A DNA stretch of 64,000 bases from Enterococcus mundtii. GTDB lineage: Bacteria > Bacillota > Bacilli > Lactobacillales > Enterococcaceae. Position numbers and translations under genes: made by a program. Where the stretch lies: positions 2,296,001 to 2,360,000 of the forward strand of contig NZ_AP019810.1 of NCBI RefSeq assembly GCF_013394305.1, written 5' to 3'. The notes below the pieces were generated by a model, which was not told the origin of the DNA, made no database searches, and was given only the letters and a program-made list of their open reading frames with translations. This document shows, piece by piece, positions 28,250 through 38,155 of the stretch. Position 1 is the first letter of the stretch. Each line of letters begins with the position of its first letter.

Positions 28250-29965
28250 TTATTCCTCCTCCTGTGATGCCACGATTTCACGATACTCAGAAGATTGACT
28301 AAGCAATGTATCGTGCGTACCCTGGGCCACGATTTTTCCTTGATCCATGACGAGGATATGCTCTGCTTGTTGAATCGAACGGATGCGTTGAGAAATAATG
28401 ATGACCGTTGTGTTGAGGGAAGTTTGTAGTGCTTGGCGTAAGTTTAGATCCGTTTGATAATCAAGGGCACTCAAGGAGTCATCTAAGATCAATAAGGCGG
28501 GTTTGGCGATCAATGCACGAGCAATCGTCAACCGTTGTTTTTGTCCTCCGGAAAAGTTTTTCCCATTCTCCATGACTCTTGTGTCTAAACCTTTGGGTAA
28601 TTGGCGAACAAAATCCTCCGCTTGGGCAATTGCCAAAGCTTCCCAACACTCTGCGTCTGTCGCGTCAGGTTTTCCCCACTGAAGATTTTCCCGAATGGTA
28701 CCGGTGAATAAGACAGCCGTTTGTGGTACTTGCGAAATCTGACTTCGTAATGTATCTAAGGGCCAGTCACGAACGTCTTGTTCATCAAATAGCACAGAGC
28801 CTTCACTAACATCATAAAAACGTGGGATCAATTGTGTCAATGTCGTCTTCCCACTTCCGGTCGGACCAATGATCCCTAAGACAGTTTGGCGTTTCAAAGT
28901 GAAATTGATTCCTTGTAATGACAGACCAGATTCTGGCGTATAACGAAAATCTACGTTTTTAAATTGTAGAATTGTTTCAGAATCCATGACTGGTTCACTA
29001 GGAGTCTCAGCATCTGTAATGGTATTTTCGGTATCTAAGACTTCTTTGACCCGCTGAGCAGAAGCTTCTGCACGAGTAAAAATCACGACAAGATTGGAAA
29101 CGACGATCAAGGCTAATAACATTTGGTTCATGTAATTGATCAATGCTAAAACTTGTCCTTGTTGTAAGGAACCGATATTTACCTTGACCCCGCCGACAGT
29201 CAATAGACAAATGATTCCGACATTCATGATCAATGTCGTTGCCGGAGAGAGCAAAGCGGAGATATTGGAAACACGTAAATAATTTTTTGCTAAGACATCT
29301 GTGTTTTCATCAAATGTTTCGATTTCTTTATTGGTACGTGAAAATGCTCGGATCACACGAACCCCGCTTAAGTTTTGGCTAACAGTCTCGTTTAGACCAT
29401 CCAACTTTTCTTGGACTTTTTGATAGAGGGGGATCGTCTTACGGATAATAAAGTATAAAATGATTGAAAAAATTGGTAATAAAGCTAAGAAGAATAGCCC
29501 GACTTGCCAGTCGATCACAAACGCCATCACTACTGATCCAATACTTAAAAAAGGTGCTCGGATCAATAAACGGATAACCATTGCGAGTGCAAGTTGTAGC
29601 TGATTGATATCATTGGTCATCCGCGTGATCAATGTATCCGTCCCAAAATGATTTAATTCACTATGGGAGAAAGAGTTGATTTTTTTGATGAGTTGATTTC
29701 TAAGTTCTGTTCCAAACCCTTGAGAGGCAATGGATGAATAATATTGACAAATAATGGCACAGATCAATCCGATCACCGACATCGCGATCATCCAGATACC
29801 CATATTGATGATTACTTCACGATTGTTCATTTTTAGCCCATTATCGATCAGCGAAGCCATCAGTAAAGGTAAAATCAATTCAAAGACTGCTTCTAAAAAT
29901 TTAAATACAGGACCTAGGATGATTTGTTTTCGATAGTCTTTCGCATAGCGCAATAACTGAATCAT
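28250..29965 (-). CDS. Heterodimeric ABC exporter, subunit with degenerate catalytic site
   Basis: 571 aa and the first gene of the pair. The ATPase domain has Walker A GPTGSGKTT, a standard signature FSGGQKQR, but Walker B ends LLILDDSLS (Asp in place of the catalytic Glu) and the H-loop His is replaced by Gln (ISQRIRS). These changes are the hallmark of one half of asymmetric type IV ABC exporters. It acts with the downstream subunit in the membrane. Confidence 0.9.
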   Translation of the reverse strand: MIQLLRYAKDYRKQIILGPVFKFLEAVFELILPLLMASLIDNGLKMNNREVIINMGIWMIAMSVIGLICAIICQYYSSIASQGFGTELRNQLIKKINSFSHSELNHFGTDTLITRMTNDINQLQLALAMVIRLLIRAPFLSIGSVVMAFVIDWQVGLFFLALLPIFSIILYFIIRKTIPLYQKVQEKLDGLNETVSQNLSGVRVIRAFSRTNKEIETFDENTDVLAKNYLRVSNISALLSPATTLIMNVGIICLLTVGGVKVNIGSLQQGQVLALINYMNQMLLALIVVSNLVVIFTRAEASAQRVKEVLDTENTITDAETPSEPVMDSETILQFKNVDFRYTPESGLSLQGINFTLKRQTVLGIIGPTGSGKTTLTQLIPRFYDVSEGSVLFDEQDVRDWPLDTLRSQISQVPQTAVLFTGTIRENLQWGKPDATDAECWEALAIAQAEDFVRQLPKGLDTRVMENGKNFSGGQKQRLTIARALIAKPALLILDDSLSALDYQTDLNLRQALQTSLNTTVIIISQRIRSIQQAEHILVMDQGKIVAQGTHDTLLSQSSEYREIVASQEEE

Positions 29966-30371
29966 AAAAATTTCCTCCTAAAAACAAGTTACCCAATATT
30001 GTTCGAACGTCTATCGGCAAAAAACAACCGATTTATGATAAATAGATATCCTTAAAGCAACAAAAATATCTTGCAGCGAGAAATCTAACGATGATATAAC
30101 TAGGTACTCTCATATTGTAGCTTATGAAATTTAGAATGAAAAGAGAACAAGCCTTTTCATAATCCGCACATTTTAGTAAAACTTAAGAAATCACACCATA
30201 ACGCTTAACGCGTTGTCGCTCTTGCAACGCCTATAATTGAATAAACCATAGAAAAAAATAATTACAAAAAAGCACCATCTACAAAAAATTGACGAACAAC
30301 TCTCGTAGATGGTGACTTATTTCCGTGGCTAAAGATTCCTGCCTCGGTCTCTTTCGGTCATTAATAATTTT
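29966..30371. other. Intergenic region between LPMO and ABC exporter genes
   Basis: Holds the ABC operon promoter region (GGAGGAAA just before the gene) and, near 30,255-30,315, the LPMO terminator. No gene is seen. Confidence 0.5.
30255..30315 (-). terminator. Terminator of the LPMO gene
   Basis: CACCATCTAC (30,273-30,282) pairs with GTAGATGGTG (30,305-30,314); on the minus strand the stem is followed by CTTTTTTG. Confidence 0.6.
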
Positions 30372-31013
30372 TTATTTTTGTAAGTCAGCTAAAACTGTTT
30401 CACCTTTAACATCGACATCAATGACATTATAGAACCCATTTTTAGTATCAGCGACATCCCAAACAGCTAAGATCACATGATAACCTAATCGGTCATTGGG
30501 AATGTTGATCGAATGTGTCGGATTAGTAGAAGCTAGTTGTCCATCATTGCCTACTTCACCAATGAATTCCAAGTCGTCTCTTGTCAACGCATCATTTTGA
30601 TCCCAACCGGCTTTCGTCATGTAGTAATGCCATTTCGTTGTTGCATGGTTGGCAGTAAATGTCCAAGTAAAATCATTTGCACCAGCTGTCAGTTGTTGTT
30701 TTGTCCACAATGAGGCTGTTTGTTGATCCAATAAGAAATCACCTACCGTACCATTTGCAGAAGCGATTTGACCATCTTCAGGTCCTGCAGCTGGGAATCC
30801 TTTTGGTGCTTCAAGGGATTGTGGCTCATTGATAACAGCTCCGTATTTTTTGAATGCAGCATTCCAGTTTGTATTTTTGTCAAGGCTTCCTTGGTAGCCA
30901 CGACTTGCTGGTTCAGAAACATAACCATGAGCAGCAACATCAACAGAAGTAAGCGTGCTTGCTCCGATACCTGCCAAAATGAATCCTAAACCAATTAATG
31001 TACTCTTTTTCAT
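30372..31013 (-). CDS. AA10 lytic polysaccharide monooxygenase (chitin-binding protein)
   Basis: 213 aa with a signal peptide ending VDVAA, so His29 (HGYVSEPASR) becomes the mature N-terminus. In AA10 enzymes that His plus a second His (here in ANHATTKWHYY) form the copper histidine brace. The single catalytic domain has no added binding module, like the single-domain E. faecalis enzyme. It is secreted and oxidatively cleaves crystalline chitin, or possibly other glycans. The GH18 chitinase about 1.8 kb away supports chitin. GGAGGAA precedes the ATG. Confidence 0.93.
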   Translation of the reverse strand: MKKSTLIGLGFILAGIGASTLTSVDVAAHGYVSEPASRGYQGSLDKNTNWNAAFKKYGAVINEPQSLEAPKGFPAAGPEDGQIASANGTVGDFLLDQQTASLWTKQQLTAGANDFTWTFTANHATTKWHYYMTKAGWDQNDALTRDDLEFIGEVGNDGQLASTNPTHSINIPNDRLGYHVILAVWDVADTKNGFYNVIDVDVKGETVLADLQK

Positions 31014-31625
31014 AATAATTCCTCCGATATTTTTACTTTATGTAATGTACGATTGTTATCATAACTGATATATTTTTAATCTGAAAATTATGTATGTTAT
31101 TGCAACAAAAAAATTTCGTTCATCGCGAGTGTTATTAGAAATTATACTATTTAGTCATTTTTTAGGTGAAACGCAAATGTTCGCTGGAGAAAGAACTGCC
31201 ACTGAAGGAGTCGCGTTTGCACAGTATAGAAAGGGGAGACATGGGGATAAAACAAGTAACAAAAGAATTTATTGAGAGGAAATGTAGAGAACGAATCAGA
31301 AAATGAAGGAAGCAACGTTATGCACCTACACAGGCAGTAGGCTGGTGCGCCCTTGTAGGTGGTCCATATGACTGGCCAGGATTTGTTGACTTTAGTAATC
31401 GGTGCCCCTGAAAGGAATACACGAAGACGCATTTCTTCAATGCGTTGCATTTCTGATAGTTCTTTGATCGATAATCGTCTGACTACGAAATGTGCAATGA
31501 ACTGTTTAGAAACTCTCGTATCAAGCACGCCATTCCAGTGGAACCTATCGAATCAATCGAGAATAAACAGAGAGACTTAAAAACCGTGTATCTTCTCATT
31601 GGGAGTGAGGAGATACGCGGTTATT
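31014..31625. other. Intergenic region between Rgg-like regulator and LPMO
   Basis: Contains the LPMO promoter region and a 126-codon minus-strand frame (31,151-31,528). Its first half (RLSIKELSEMQRIEEMRLR and on) looks protein-like, while the remainder does not. A 10-bp hairpin with arms CACCTACA/TGTAGGTG lies at 31,323-31,361. A decayed gene is possible; no function can be assigned. Confidence 0.35.
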
Positions 31626-31628
31626 TTA
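31578..31628. terminator. Terminator of the Rgg-like gene
   Basis: CCGTGTATCTTCTCA pairs with TGAGGAGATACGCGG, with an A-run on the left and T-run on the right; it overlaps the gene's end. Confidence 0.7.
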
Positions 31629-32567
31629 GGCAGTATTCACTTGGCGTTGTGGAGAGAGGCGATCGCACGTACTTTTGACAACGACTTTTGTGTGATGATC
31701 ATTGTTCGGAAAATCACATACTTCAGCGCAAAATTTTTCTTTTAGATTGATCATGTAGTCTTTACTCGTAGAAAGATCTAACCATTCAAAAAACGCAATA
31801 CCCGTTTCCACTTCTTTTAAAGCTGTTTTTTGTCCATCAGCTAGTTTATCTAAAGCAGTAAACACTTTGTAATGTGCAAGATCGAGTGTTTGTTTGTGTG
31901 TCGTCGCGATTTTTTTTAATTGGGCTAGAAATAATTTGCGTAATGTGGTTGATTCACGGTTAAAAGAAAGACGTATGCCGTTCAAAATAAAGTTAGAAAG
32001 AAGCTCCGAATAATAGGTATTATCTATGTAGGCTTTCATCTTTGTGACACTATTTTGGAACGAATAGGCAATGTATTCATCATCAAAAATAAATAAACAA
32101 TTCGAAAAAATAGTCAATTCAAAGTGCCCCCATGTATCAATCTTTTCAAGATACTTCTTTATAACACTGATTTCTTCTTTCATTGATGCGGTAAAAGAGC
32201 TACTATACAGATAATTTGAAATCAATTTTCTTTGGGCGTAGATCAAACGATAATAAATGTTTCCTGTTTTTTCAAATTCGTTGAGCAATTCTTGTTCTTG
32301 AGCAGATGTAATGGTTTTTGAAGTGATTAAATAATTCGTTAATTTTTGTTTATTAGACAACGAATTACTATTCAATAAAAATTGATATTCTTCAAGTGTG
32401 ATATTCATCCGATCAAGGTAGTTTACTATTAGTTCAAAGCCGATTTTTGTTCCACGTGATTCAAAAGCTGCTAAGGTTCCTCTTTGTGAGATACCTGAAG
32501 TTAGTTGTTCTTGTGTCAATCCACGATCTTTTCTTAATTTTCGAATTAGAGCAGCATGTTCTGTCAT
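31626..32567 (-). CDS. Rgg/MutR-family transcriptional regulator
   Basis: 313 aa from the second ATG (GGAGG 8 nt upstream). The N-terminal helix-turn-helix has LIRKLRKDRGLTQEQLTSGISQ; a helical C-terminal domain of about 230 residues follows, as in Rgg proteins. Divergent from the GH18 chitinase gene and 200 bp away, it is a natural candidate to control the chitin genes. Rgg proteins often answer to short peptides, but no SHP-like peptide gene is evident here. Confidence 0.82.
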   Translation of the reverse strand: MTEHAALIRKLRKDRGLTQEQLTSGISQRGTLAAFESRGTKIGFELIVNYLDRMNITLEEYQFLLNSNSLSNKQKLTNYLITSKTITSAQEQELLNEFEKTGNIYYRLIYAQRKLISNYLYSSSFTASMKEEISVIKKYLEKIDTWGHFELTIFSNCLFIFDDEYIAYSFQNSVTKMKAYIDNTYYSELLSNFILNGIRLSFNRESTTLRKLFLAQLKKIATTHKQTLDLAHYKVFTALDKLADGQKTALKEVETGIAFFEWLDLSTSKDYMINLKEKFCAEVCDFPNNDHHTKVVVKSTCDRLSPQRQVNTA

Positions 32568-32779
32568 GTTCATTTCCTCCAGAAGCTGTTTTTTTGTACA
32601 TGGTTATAATAGCATAATATAGTTATGTGGATGTTATGTTTTCATATGTGCGCCCTTTTGTTAAAAAAGTGCGATTTTTTTGTTTGGAAAGTTATTTTGT
32701 TGCAATACCAAACAAAAAAAATTTTGAAGGATAAAATATGTTTTAATCTCTTCTGTAATACAAATTTAGGAGGGAAAAA

Positions 32780-34516
32780 ATGAATAAGAAAAGTTTATTA
32801 TTCTCAGTTGGTCTTTTAGGTTGTTTGTTTGGAGGCGGAACAGATGTGTTTGCAGCAGATGCAGCAGATACGATGCCAGATATCTCAAATCGCCAAGTTT
32901 CAGTAGGTTATTATCATAATTGGGTGCCTGAACAAGGTGCTGGTTACCAAGGTGGCCGTCCGGCAGATACTGATTTGGCAAAAGTAAATCCTTTTTATAA
33001 TGTGATTGCTGTGTCATTCATGAAAGGAGAAGGTATCCCAACATTCAAACCTTACAATATGTCAGATACTGAATTTAGACAAAAAGTAGCCACTTTGAAT
33101 GCTGAAAATCGTGTGGTCATTATTTCACTTGGTGGTGCAGATTCACATATTGAATTACATAAAGGGGAAGAACAAGCCTTTGCCGATGAAATCATCCGTT
33201 TGGTTGAAGTTTATGGATTTGATGGCTTAGATATCGATTTAGAACAAACCGCAGTAGATGCAGGCGACAATAAAACAGTAATTCCAGATGCTTTGAAGAT
33301 TGTCCGTGCGCATTTTGAGAAAGAACAAAAACATTTCATTATCTCCATGGCGCCAGAGTTTCCATATTTAAGAACACAAGGTAAATATGTACCATACATT
33401 ACTGCTTTAGAACAAGAATATGATTTTATTGCACCACAGTTATACAACCAAGCAGGTGACGGTATAAGTGTTGGAACTGAATGGATCGCTCAAAATAATG
33501 ATAGCAAAAAATTTGAATTCTTATATGGAATTTCAAAAGCTTTCAACGAAGGAAGCGGTGGGTTTATCCAAATCCCAGCGAATCGCTTAGCTTTAGGTAT
33601 TCCAGCAAACGTAGATGCAGCAGCAAATGGTTTTGTAAAAGAACCATCAAAAGTTTACGATGTATTCGAACAAATGGAAAAAGATCAAACACCATTAAAA
33701 GGTTTGATGACTTGGAGTATCAACTGGGATGAAGGAAGAAACTCAGCTGGTGTCGAGTACAATGAATCATTTGCGAAGTCTTATCAGGATCTATTCCAAG
33801 AAAAAACACCTGATACAGAAAAACCATCACAACCAACAAATCTAGCAGGCACAGCAACACATTCAACTGTTGCTTTATCATGGACAAAATCAACAGATGA
33901 TCGTGGCGTAGCAGGTTATTACATTTATCGTGATGGCGAACAAATTGGTAGAGCAACAAACAATGCTTATACAGACACAAAATTGACTGCCAGCACAGAA
34001 TACACTTATACAGTGAAAGCATTTGATGCAGCTGGTAACGTTTCAGAAGAAAGTAAAGCATTAGTGATCTCTACATTAGAAGAGCCACCAGCAGACTTAG
34101 AAGCTCCATCAGTACCATTGAACATTACGGCTTCATCAATTAGTGACAAGAGTGTTTCTTTATCATGGACACAATCAACAGATAACGTGGGTGTAGTAGG
34201 TTACTATGTTTACCGTGATGGTGAGCAAGTAGGAGAAACAGAAACAAATACATTTAGTGACGCAGGATTAACAGCTAATACGGAGTATTCTTATACAGTA
34301 AAAGCATTTGACGAAGCGGGCAACATTTCAGAAGAAAGCAAAGCATTAGTTGTGACAACGGCGGATGCACCATCAGCAGAAGCATGGGATGCAGATACAA
34401 TTTATGATTTAGGTGATATCGTGACACACAAAGGAAACACATATCGTGCAAAATGGTGGACACGAGGCAATGAGCCTGGAACTGAACAATGGGGACCTTG
34501 GGAATTGATTGGCTAA
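32780..34516 (+). CDS. Secreted GH18 chitinase with two Fn3 domains and a CBM5/12
   Basis: 578 aa. Signal peptide of about 25 residues ending DVFAAD; GH18 barrel to about 345 with the catalytic motif DGLDIDLE (148-155, acid Glu155) and the downstream APQLYNQ. Two fibronectin type III repeats follow (about 352-440 and 445-530, each with SVSLSWTQSTD-like strands). A C-terminal carbohydrate-binding module contains YRAKWWTRGNEPG and ends WGPWELIG. It cleaves chitin outside the cell and would act with the LPMO. AGGAGGG precedes the ATG. Confidence 0.95.
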   Translation: MNKKSLLFSVGLLGCLFGGGTDVFAADAADTMPDISNRQVSVGYYHNWVPEQGAGYQGGRPADTDLAKVNPFYNVIAVSFMKGEGIPTFKPYNMSDTEFRQKVATLNAENRVVIISLGGADSHIELHKGEEQAFADEIIRLVEVYGFDGLDIDLEQTAVDAGDNKTVIPDALKIVRAHFEKEQKHFIISMAPEFPYLRTQGKYVPYITALEQEYDFIAPQLYNQAGDGISVGTEWIAQNNDSKKFEFLYGISKAFNEGSGGFIQIPANRLALGIPANVDAAANGFVKEPSKVYDVFEQMEKDQTPLKGLMTWSINWDEGRNSAGVEYNESFAKSYQDLFQEKTPDTEKPSQPTNLAGTATHSTVALSWTKSTDDRGVAGYYIYRDGEQIGRATNNAYTDTKLTASTEYTYTVKAFDAAGNVSEESKALVISTLEEPPADLEAPSVPLNITASSISDKSVSLSWTQSTDNVGVVGYYVYRDGEQVGETETNTFSDAGLTANTEYSYTVKAFDEAGNISEESKALVVTTADAPSAEAWDADTIYDLGDIVTHKGNTYRAKWWTRGNEPGTEQWGPWELIG

Positions 34517-34724
34517 TCGATCCATACCCGTTTTTATTAATGAAGCAATCGTTGATGCTGAATCAATCAACGAATAAGTGATTTGCTCAGTATTGTTAAG
34601 ATTTTCGTGCATGTATAACGAGAATCTTAGCAATTGGGCAAACGCATGATAAAAATTCAATTATTTATTTATGTTTGTATAACAGAACATGAAAAAAACA
34701 TATATTATAACAACTATTATAAAA

Positions 34725-34760
34725 ATTCCAAGTCCTCTTTTTAGAGGGCTTTTTTTATTT
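34725..34760 (+). terminator. Terminator downstream of the chitinase
   Basis: AGTCCTCT-TTTT-AGAGGGCT followed by a long T-run. Confidence 0.65.
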
Positions 34761-34877
34761 TTTAAGAAACATAATTGTTTGGTTATGATATTGCTATGTA
34801 TAAAAAAATCATCGAGAAAGAATTACGATAAATAGAAGAGATGGATAGAGACAGCTGATTTTTAGAAAAATAAATAA

Positions 34878-34922
34878 AAAAACGAAAATCGCTTATTAAA
34901 CGACGATTTTCGTTTTTTATTC
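34878..34922. terminator. Bidirectional terminator
   Basis: AACGAAAATCG (with a preceding A-run) pairs with CGATTTTCGTT followed by TTTTATT. On the minus strand it closes the unit with the 8-codon frame. Confidence 0.7.
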
Positions 34923-34954
34923 TTGAGGATTTTGTCTATTCTTGAAACTTGCAC

Positions 34955-34981
34955 TTACATTGGTGGAGTAACTGACCACAT
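34955..34981 (-). CDS. Eight-codon ORF with strong ribosome site (leader, sRNA or toxin remnant)
   Basis: On the minus strand AAAGGAGGTG (34,997-34,988) is followed at ideal spacing by ATG and the frame MWSVTPPM, then a stop. An extended -10 (TGATATAGT, 35,027-35,019) lies upstream and a strong terminator at 34,878-34,922 downstream, predicting a transcript of about 130 nt. Whether the peptide, the RNA or neither matters is unknown. Confidence 0.35.
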   Translation of the reverse strand: MWSVTPPM

Positions 34982-35282
34982 AAGATGCACCTCCTTTAGT
35001 TCGACTGTTGATAAATAGACTATATCATTGGAATAGACCAAAAAACATCTTGTATGGTATTGCAACATTATAATTTCTATTTAAGGTAGATCAAGAAATA
35101 AAATGGCTGAATAAAATGTTTCTGGGGCATTTGACCTCTCACACCATCTAAAAAGTAGCCACTTCGAAACACTTATATCTCGACCTCTTCTTAAACAAAA
35201 GCTAAAAACAATGAAAATAAGTCCAGTATTTTGTTAATCTATACTATAATAGAAACTAACTATGAATTTTGGAGGAATTTCC

Positions 35283-36296
35283 ATGAAACAAAAAATTGCA
35301 GTATTAGGCCCTGGCTCTTGGGGAACTGCTTTAGCTCAAACCTTAGCAGAAAATGGACATGACGTCCGTATCTGGGGGAATGTTCCAGAACAAATCACAG
35401 AAATCAATACGTATCATACGAATAAACACTATTTACCTGAGTTACATTTACCAGAATCAATCATCGGTTACACAGAATTGGCTGAAGCTGTCAAAGAGGT
35501 AGATGCAGTATTATTTGTCGTACCGACGAAAGCAATCCGTGCTGTAGCACAAGAATTGCTACAACATTTAACGACAAAACCAGTGATCATCCATGCAAGT
35601 AAAGGATTAGAACAAGACACGCATAAGCGGATCTCAGAAGTGATTGCTGAAGAAATCCCAGAAGAAAAACGTCAATCCATCGTTGTTTTGTCGGGACCTA
35701 GTCATGCAGAGGAAGTGGCAGTCCACGATATCACAACGATTACTGCTGCAAGTGTTGATCAAAAAGCAGCTACTTATGTGCAAGAATTATTTATGAATGA
35801 TTATTTCCGAATCTATACAAATAATGATGTGATCGGTGTGGAAACAGGTGCAGCATTGAAGAATATCATTGCAATCGGTGCCGGCGCGATCCACGGTCTT
35901 GGTTTTGGTGACAATGCGAAAGCGGCGATCATGACAAGAGGATTAGCTGAAATCAGTCGTCTCGGTGTAGCAATGGGCGCGAACCCTTTGACCTTTATTG
36001 GATTGAGCGGTGTTGGTGATCTGATCGTCACTTGTACCAGTGTCCATTCACGAAATTGGCGCGCGGGTCATATGTTAGGTGAAGGACAGAAATTAGACCA
36101 AATCCTAGAGAATATGGGAATGATCGTGGAGGGTGTATCGACAACAAAAGCGGCGGTTGAACTTGCTGATCAACTAGGTGTAGAAATGCCCATCACTCAA
36201 ACAATCTATCAGGTCCTTTATCAAGGGAAGGATATCAAACAAGCAGCAAAAGAAATCATGTTGCGTGATGGCAAGATGGAAAACGAATTTCAGTAA
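35283..36296 (+). CDS. gpsA: Glycerol-3-phosphate dehydrogenase [NAD(P)+]
   Basis: 337 aa from the ATG with TTGGAGG 8 nt upstream; the ATG at 35,262 precedes that site. [19 protein letters not shown] is the dinucleotide fold; [11 protein letters not shown], the catalytic-Lys block [15 protein letters not shown] and [14 protein letters not shown] follow. It makes sn-glycerol 3-phosphate for phospholipid and lipoteichoic acid synthesis. galU follows within 31 nt. Confidence 0.97.
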   Translation: MKQKIAVLGPGSWGTALAQTLAENGHDVRIWGNVPEQITEINTYHTNKHYLPELHLPESIIGYTELAEAVKEVDAVLFVVPTKAIRAVAQELLQHLTTKPVIIHASKGLEQDTHKRISEVIAEEIPEEKRQSIVVLSGPSHAEEVAVHDITTITAASVDQKAATYVQELFMNDYFRIYTNNDVIGVETGAALKNIIAIGAGAIHGLGFGDNAKAAIMTRGLAEISRLGVAMGANPLTFIGLSGVGDLIVTCTSVHSRNWRAGHMLGEGQKLDQILENMGMIVEGVSTTKAAVELADQLGVEMPITQTIYQVLYQGKDIKQAAKEIMLRDGKMENEFQ

Positions 36297-36326
36297 ATCA
36301 ACAGAATGGAGTATATAAATACGCAT

Positions 36327-37208
36327 ATGGAGAATAAAATCGTAAGAAAAGCAGTCATTCCTGCAGCAGGTCTAGGTACACGTTTTTTACCTGCTACAAA
36401 GGCAATGGCAAAAGAAATGTTGCCGATCGTTGATAAACCAACGATCCAATTTATCGTAGAGGAAGCTTTAGCTTCGGGGATCGAAGATATTTTGATCGTT
36501 ACCGGAAAAGAAAAACGACCGATTGAAGACCATTTTGATTCGAATATCGAATTAGAATTGAATCTACAAGAAAAAAATAAAATCGACTTGCTAAAATTAG
36601 TCGAAGAAACAACGAATGTCAATCTCCACTTTATCCGTCAGTCCCATCCTTTAGGACTAGGTCATGCGGTATTACAAGCGAAAACTTTTGTTGGAGATGA
36701 ACCATTCATCGTTATGCTTGGGGACGATTTGATGGAAGATGAGATTCCACTGACAAAACAATTGATCTTAGATTACGAGAAAACAAAAGGTTCGACTGTA
36801 GCAGTCATGAAAGTTCCTCATGAAGACACGTCAAAATATGGGATCATCGATCCAGAAACAAAAGAATCTGAAGGCTTGTATGAAGTGAAACGATTCGTCG
36901 AAAAACCAACACCTGAACAAGCTCCGAGTGATTTAGCGATTATTGGACGCTACTTATTGACACCAGAAATTTTTGAATTATTAGAAACACAAAAACCTGG
37001 AGCTGGAAATGAGGTTCAATTGACGGATGCAATTGATGAATTAAATAAAAAGCAACCCGTATATGCGAGAGTATTCAAAGGCTCTAGATATGATGTCGGT
37101 GATAAATTTGGTTATCTAAAAACAAGTATCGAATACGGTTTAGGTCATCCTGAAATCAGCGAGCAGCTGAAACAATACCTCATTGATCTAAGTCATTCTC
37201 TGGACTAA
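36327..37208 (+). CDS. galU: UTP-glucose-1-phosphate uridylyltransferase
   Basis: 293 aa from ATG 36,327 (36,306 is an alternative seven codons upstream; the ribosome site does not settle it). [19 protein letters not shown] is the nucleotide-binding signature, followed by [21 protein letters not shown] and FVEKP. It makes UDP-glucose for glycolipids and wall polymers. The gpsA-galU pairing fits envelope precursor supply. Confidence 0.96.
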   Translation: MENKIVRKAVIPAAGLGTRFLPATKAMAKEMLPIVDKPTIQFIVEEALASGIEDILIVTGKEKRPIEDHFDSNIELELNLQEKNKIDLLKLVEETTNVNLHFIRQSHPLGLGHAVLQAKTFVGDEPFIVMLGDDLMEDEIPLTKQLILDYEKTKGSTVAVMKVPHEDTSKYGIIDPETKESEGLYEVKRFVEKPTPEQAPSDLAIIGRYLLTPEIFELLETQKPGAGNEVQLTDAIDELNKKQPVYARVFKGSRYDVGDKFGYLKTSIEYGLGHPEISEQLKQYLIDLSHSLD

Positions 37209-37271
37209 AAACTTAACAATTAGAGAAATAAAATCTTGAGAAAAGAATAGTAAATGAGGTGTATTGCTTAC

Positions 37272-37646
37272 ATGGGGATTCTAATCAACATTGCACAAAC
37301 GTTTCTTGATGGATTGAAATGGTTGATGGAGGGAAATAATTGGCTGTTTTTACTGCCAGTATTATTTATTAGTTTGTTTACGATGTTTTATATGGTCAGA
37401 ATAAAAGAAACCTTTTTGATTTTTATTTGGTACTTAGCAACAGTGGCGATCGGTAGTTTGATCATCGTTCTTTTGTGGGGAGATCAACAGGCATTTCTTT
37501 TTGCGGCAGCTTTTCTTTTGCTGTACCTTTTTGCCTATATCCCGTATCTACTCAAAAGATTTCATGTCGTCAAAAAAGGCAAACATGCGGCTTCTCCGAA
37601 CCGCTCAAAGGATGTCTCAGAAAGACGGACAAGATCTGACCGCTGA
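37272..37646 (+). CDS. Small membrane protein, function unknown
   Basis: 124 aa from ATG 37,272 (GAGGTG 10 nt upstream). Three hydrophobic segments (WLFLLPVLFISLFTMFYMV, FLIFIWYLATVAIGSLIIVLLW, AFLFAAAFLLLYLFAYIPYLL) and a basic, polar tail. It follows galU by 63 nt and may share its transcript. No family is recognised. Confidence 0.65.
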   Translation: MGILINIAQTFLDGLKWLMEGNNWLFLLPVLFISLFTMFYMVRIKETFLIFIWYLATVAIGSLIIVLLWGDQQAFLFAAAFLLLYLFAYIPYLLKRFHVVKKGKHAASPNRSKDVSERRTRSDR

Positions 37647-37705
37647 TATTTTGATACTTGCACTTGTTTCGCACTTTCCTTACAATAGATGCAGATAGAA
37701 ATAAC

Positions 37706-37752
37706 TAAAAAAAAGGCTCCTTGATAGTTAGCGGCAACTAACTATCAAGGAA
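37706..37752 (-). terminator. Minus-strand terminator without an obvious gene
   Basis: TCCTTGATAGTTAG (37,718-37,731) and CTAACTATCAAGGA (37,738-37,751) are perfect 14-bp arms. The T-run appears only on the minus strand (GCC followed by eight T), yet no minus-strand gene lies to its right. Confidence 0.55.
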
Positions 37753-38056
37753 TGACCAGTCACACGTATACACCCTGACCGATCATTTTGCCATAGTCGA
37801 TGCAGCGCACCGACCGCATTTATTGTACCTGATTTAAGGAAGATTTTCTACCTTATGAATCTAAAAAGCGGAGGAAGCGGGGCAGTTTATTTACTATGTC
37901 AAAACAGATGTATATTCAAGCGAGAAGTTTGTTTAATCCGTTTTAAAGACTTGCTTTTAGCGATACATCGTTCCTATCTTTTACACTGAAGCCGAAGAAC
38001 ATCAAGATGCTGCTACATCAGATCTTTTGCTTGATTGTAATGAATAAGTGGTTAAG
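37753..38056 (+). other. Probable decayed gene or unassigned RNA
   Basis: About 300 bp between a hairpin and a plus-strand terminator. Short protein-like pieces occur in shifted frames (YESKKRRKRGSLFTMSKQM, then RYIVPIFYTEAEEHQDA), broken by stops. It may be a degraded gene or a small RNA. Confidence 0.3.
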
Positions 38057-38098
38057 GTAAAGATGAGACTGAGCAATTGCTTCGTCTCATCTTTTTGT
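38057..38098 (+). terminator. Terminator upstream of the SIS-domain gene
   Basis: AAAGATGAGAC pairs with GTCTCATCTTT followed by a T-rich tail; it lies before the next gene, so it ends an upstream transcript. Confidence 0.65.
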
Positions 38099-38155
38099 AT
38101 TTTTCTTTTTGATAGTTATCTCTATTCTGAAATAGCAGAAGAAGAGGAGAAAAGA

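Larger units (their letters stand above)
34517..35282. other. Long intergenic region between chitinase and gpsA
   Basis: Contains at least two terminators and a small minus-strand unit with an 8-codon frame, listed separately. The gpsA promoter (near TATACTATAAT, about 35,239-35,249) is at its right end. No larger gene is seen. Confidence 0.5.

Noticed and set aside
32636-32737. 33-codon frame (MFSYVRPFVKKV...) in the Rgg/chitinase divergent region, as an SHP-like pheromone
   Set aside because: No proper ribosome site and the composition is unlike SHP peptides; it overlaps the expected promoters.
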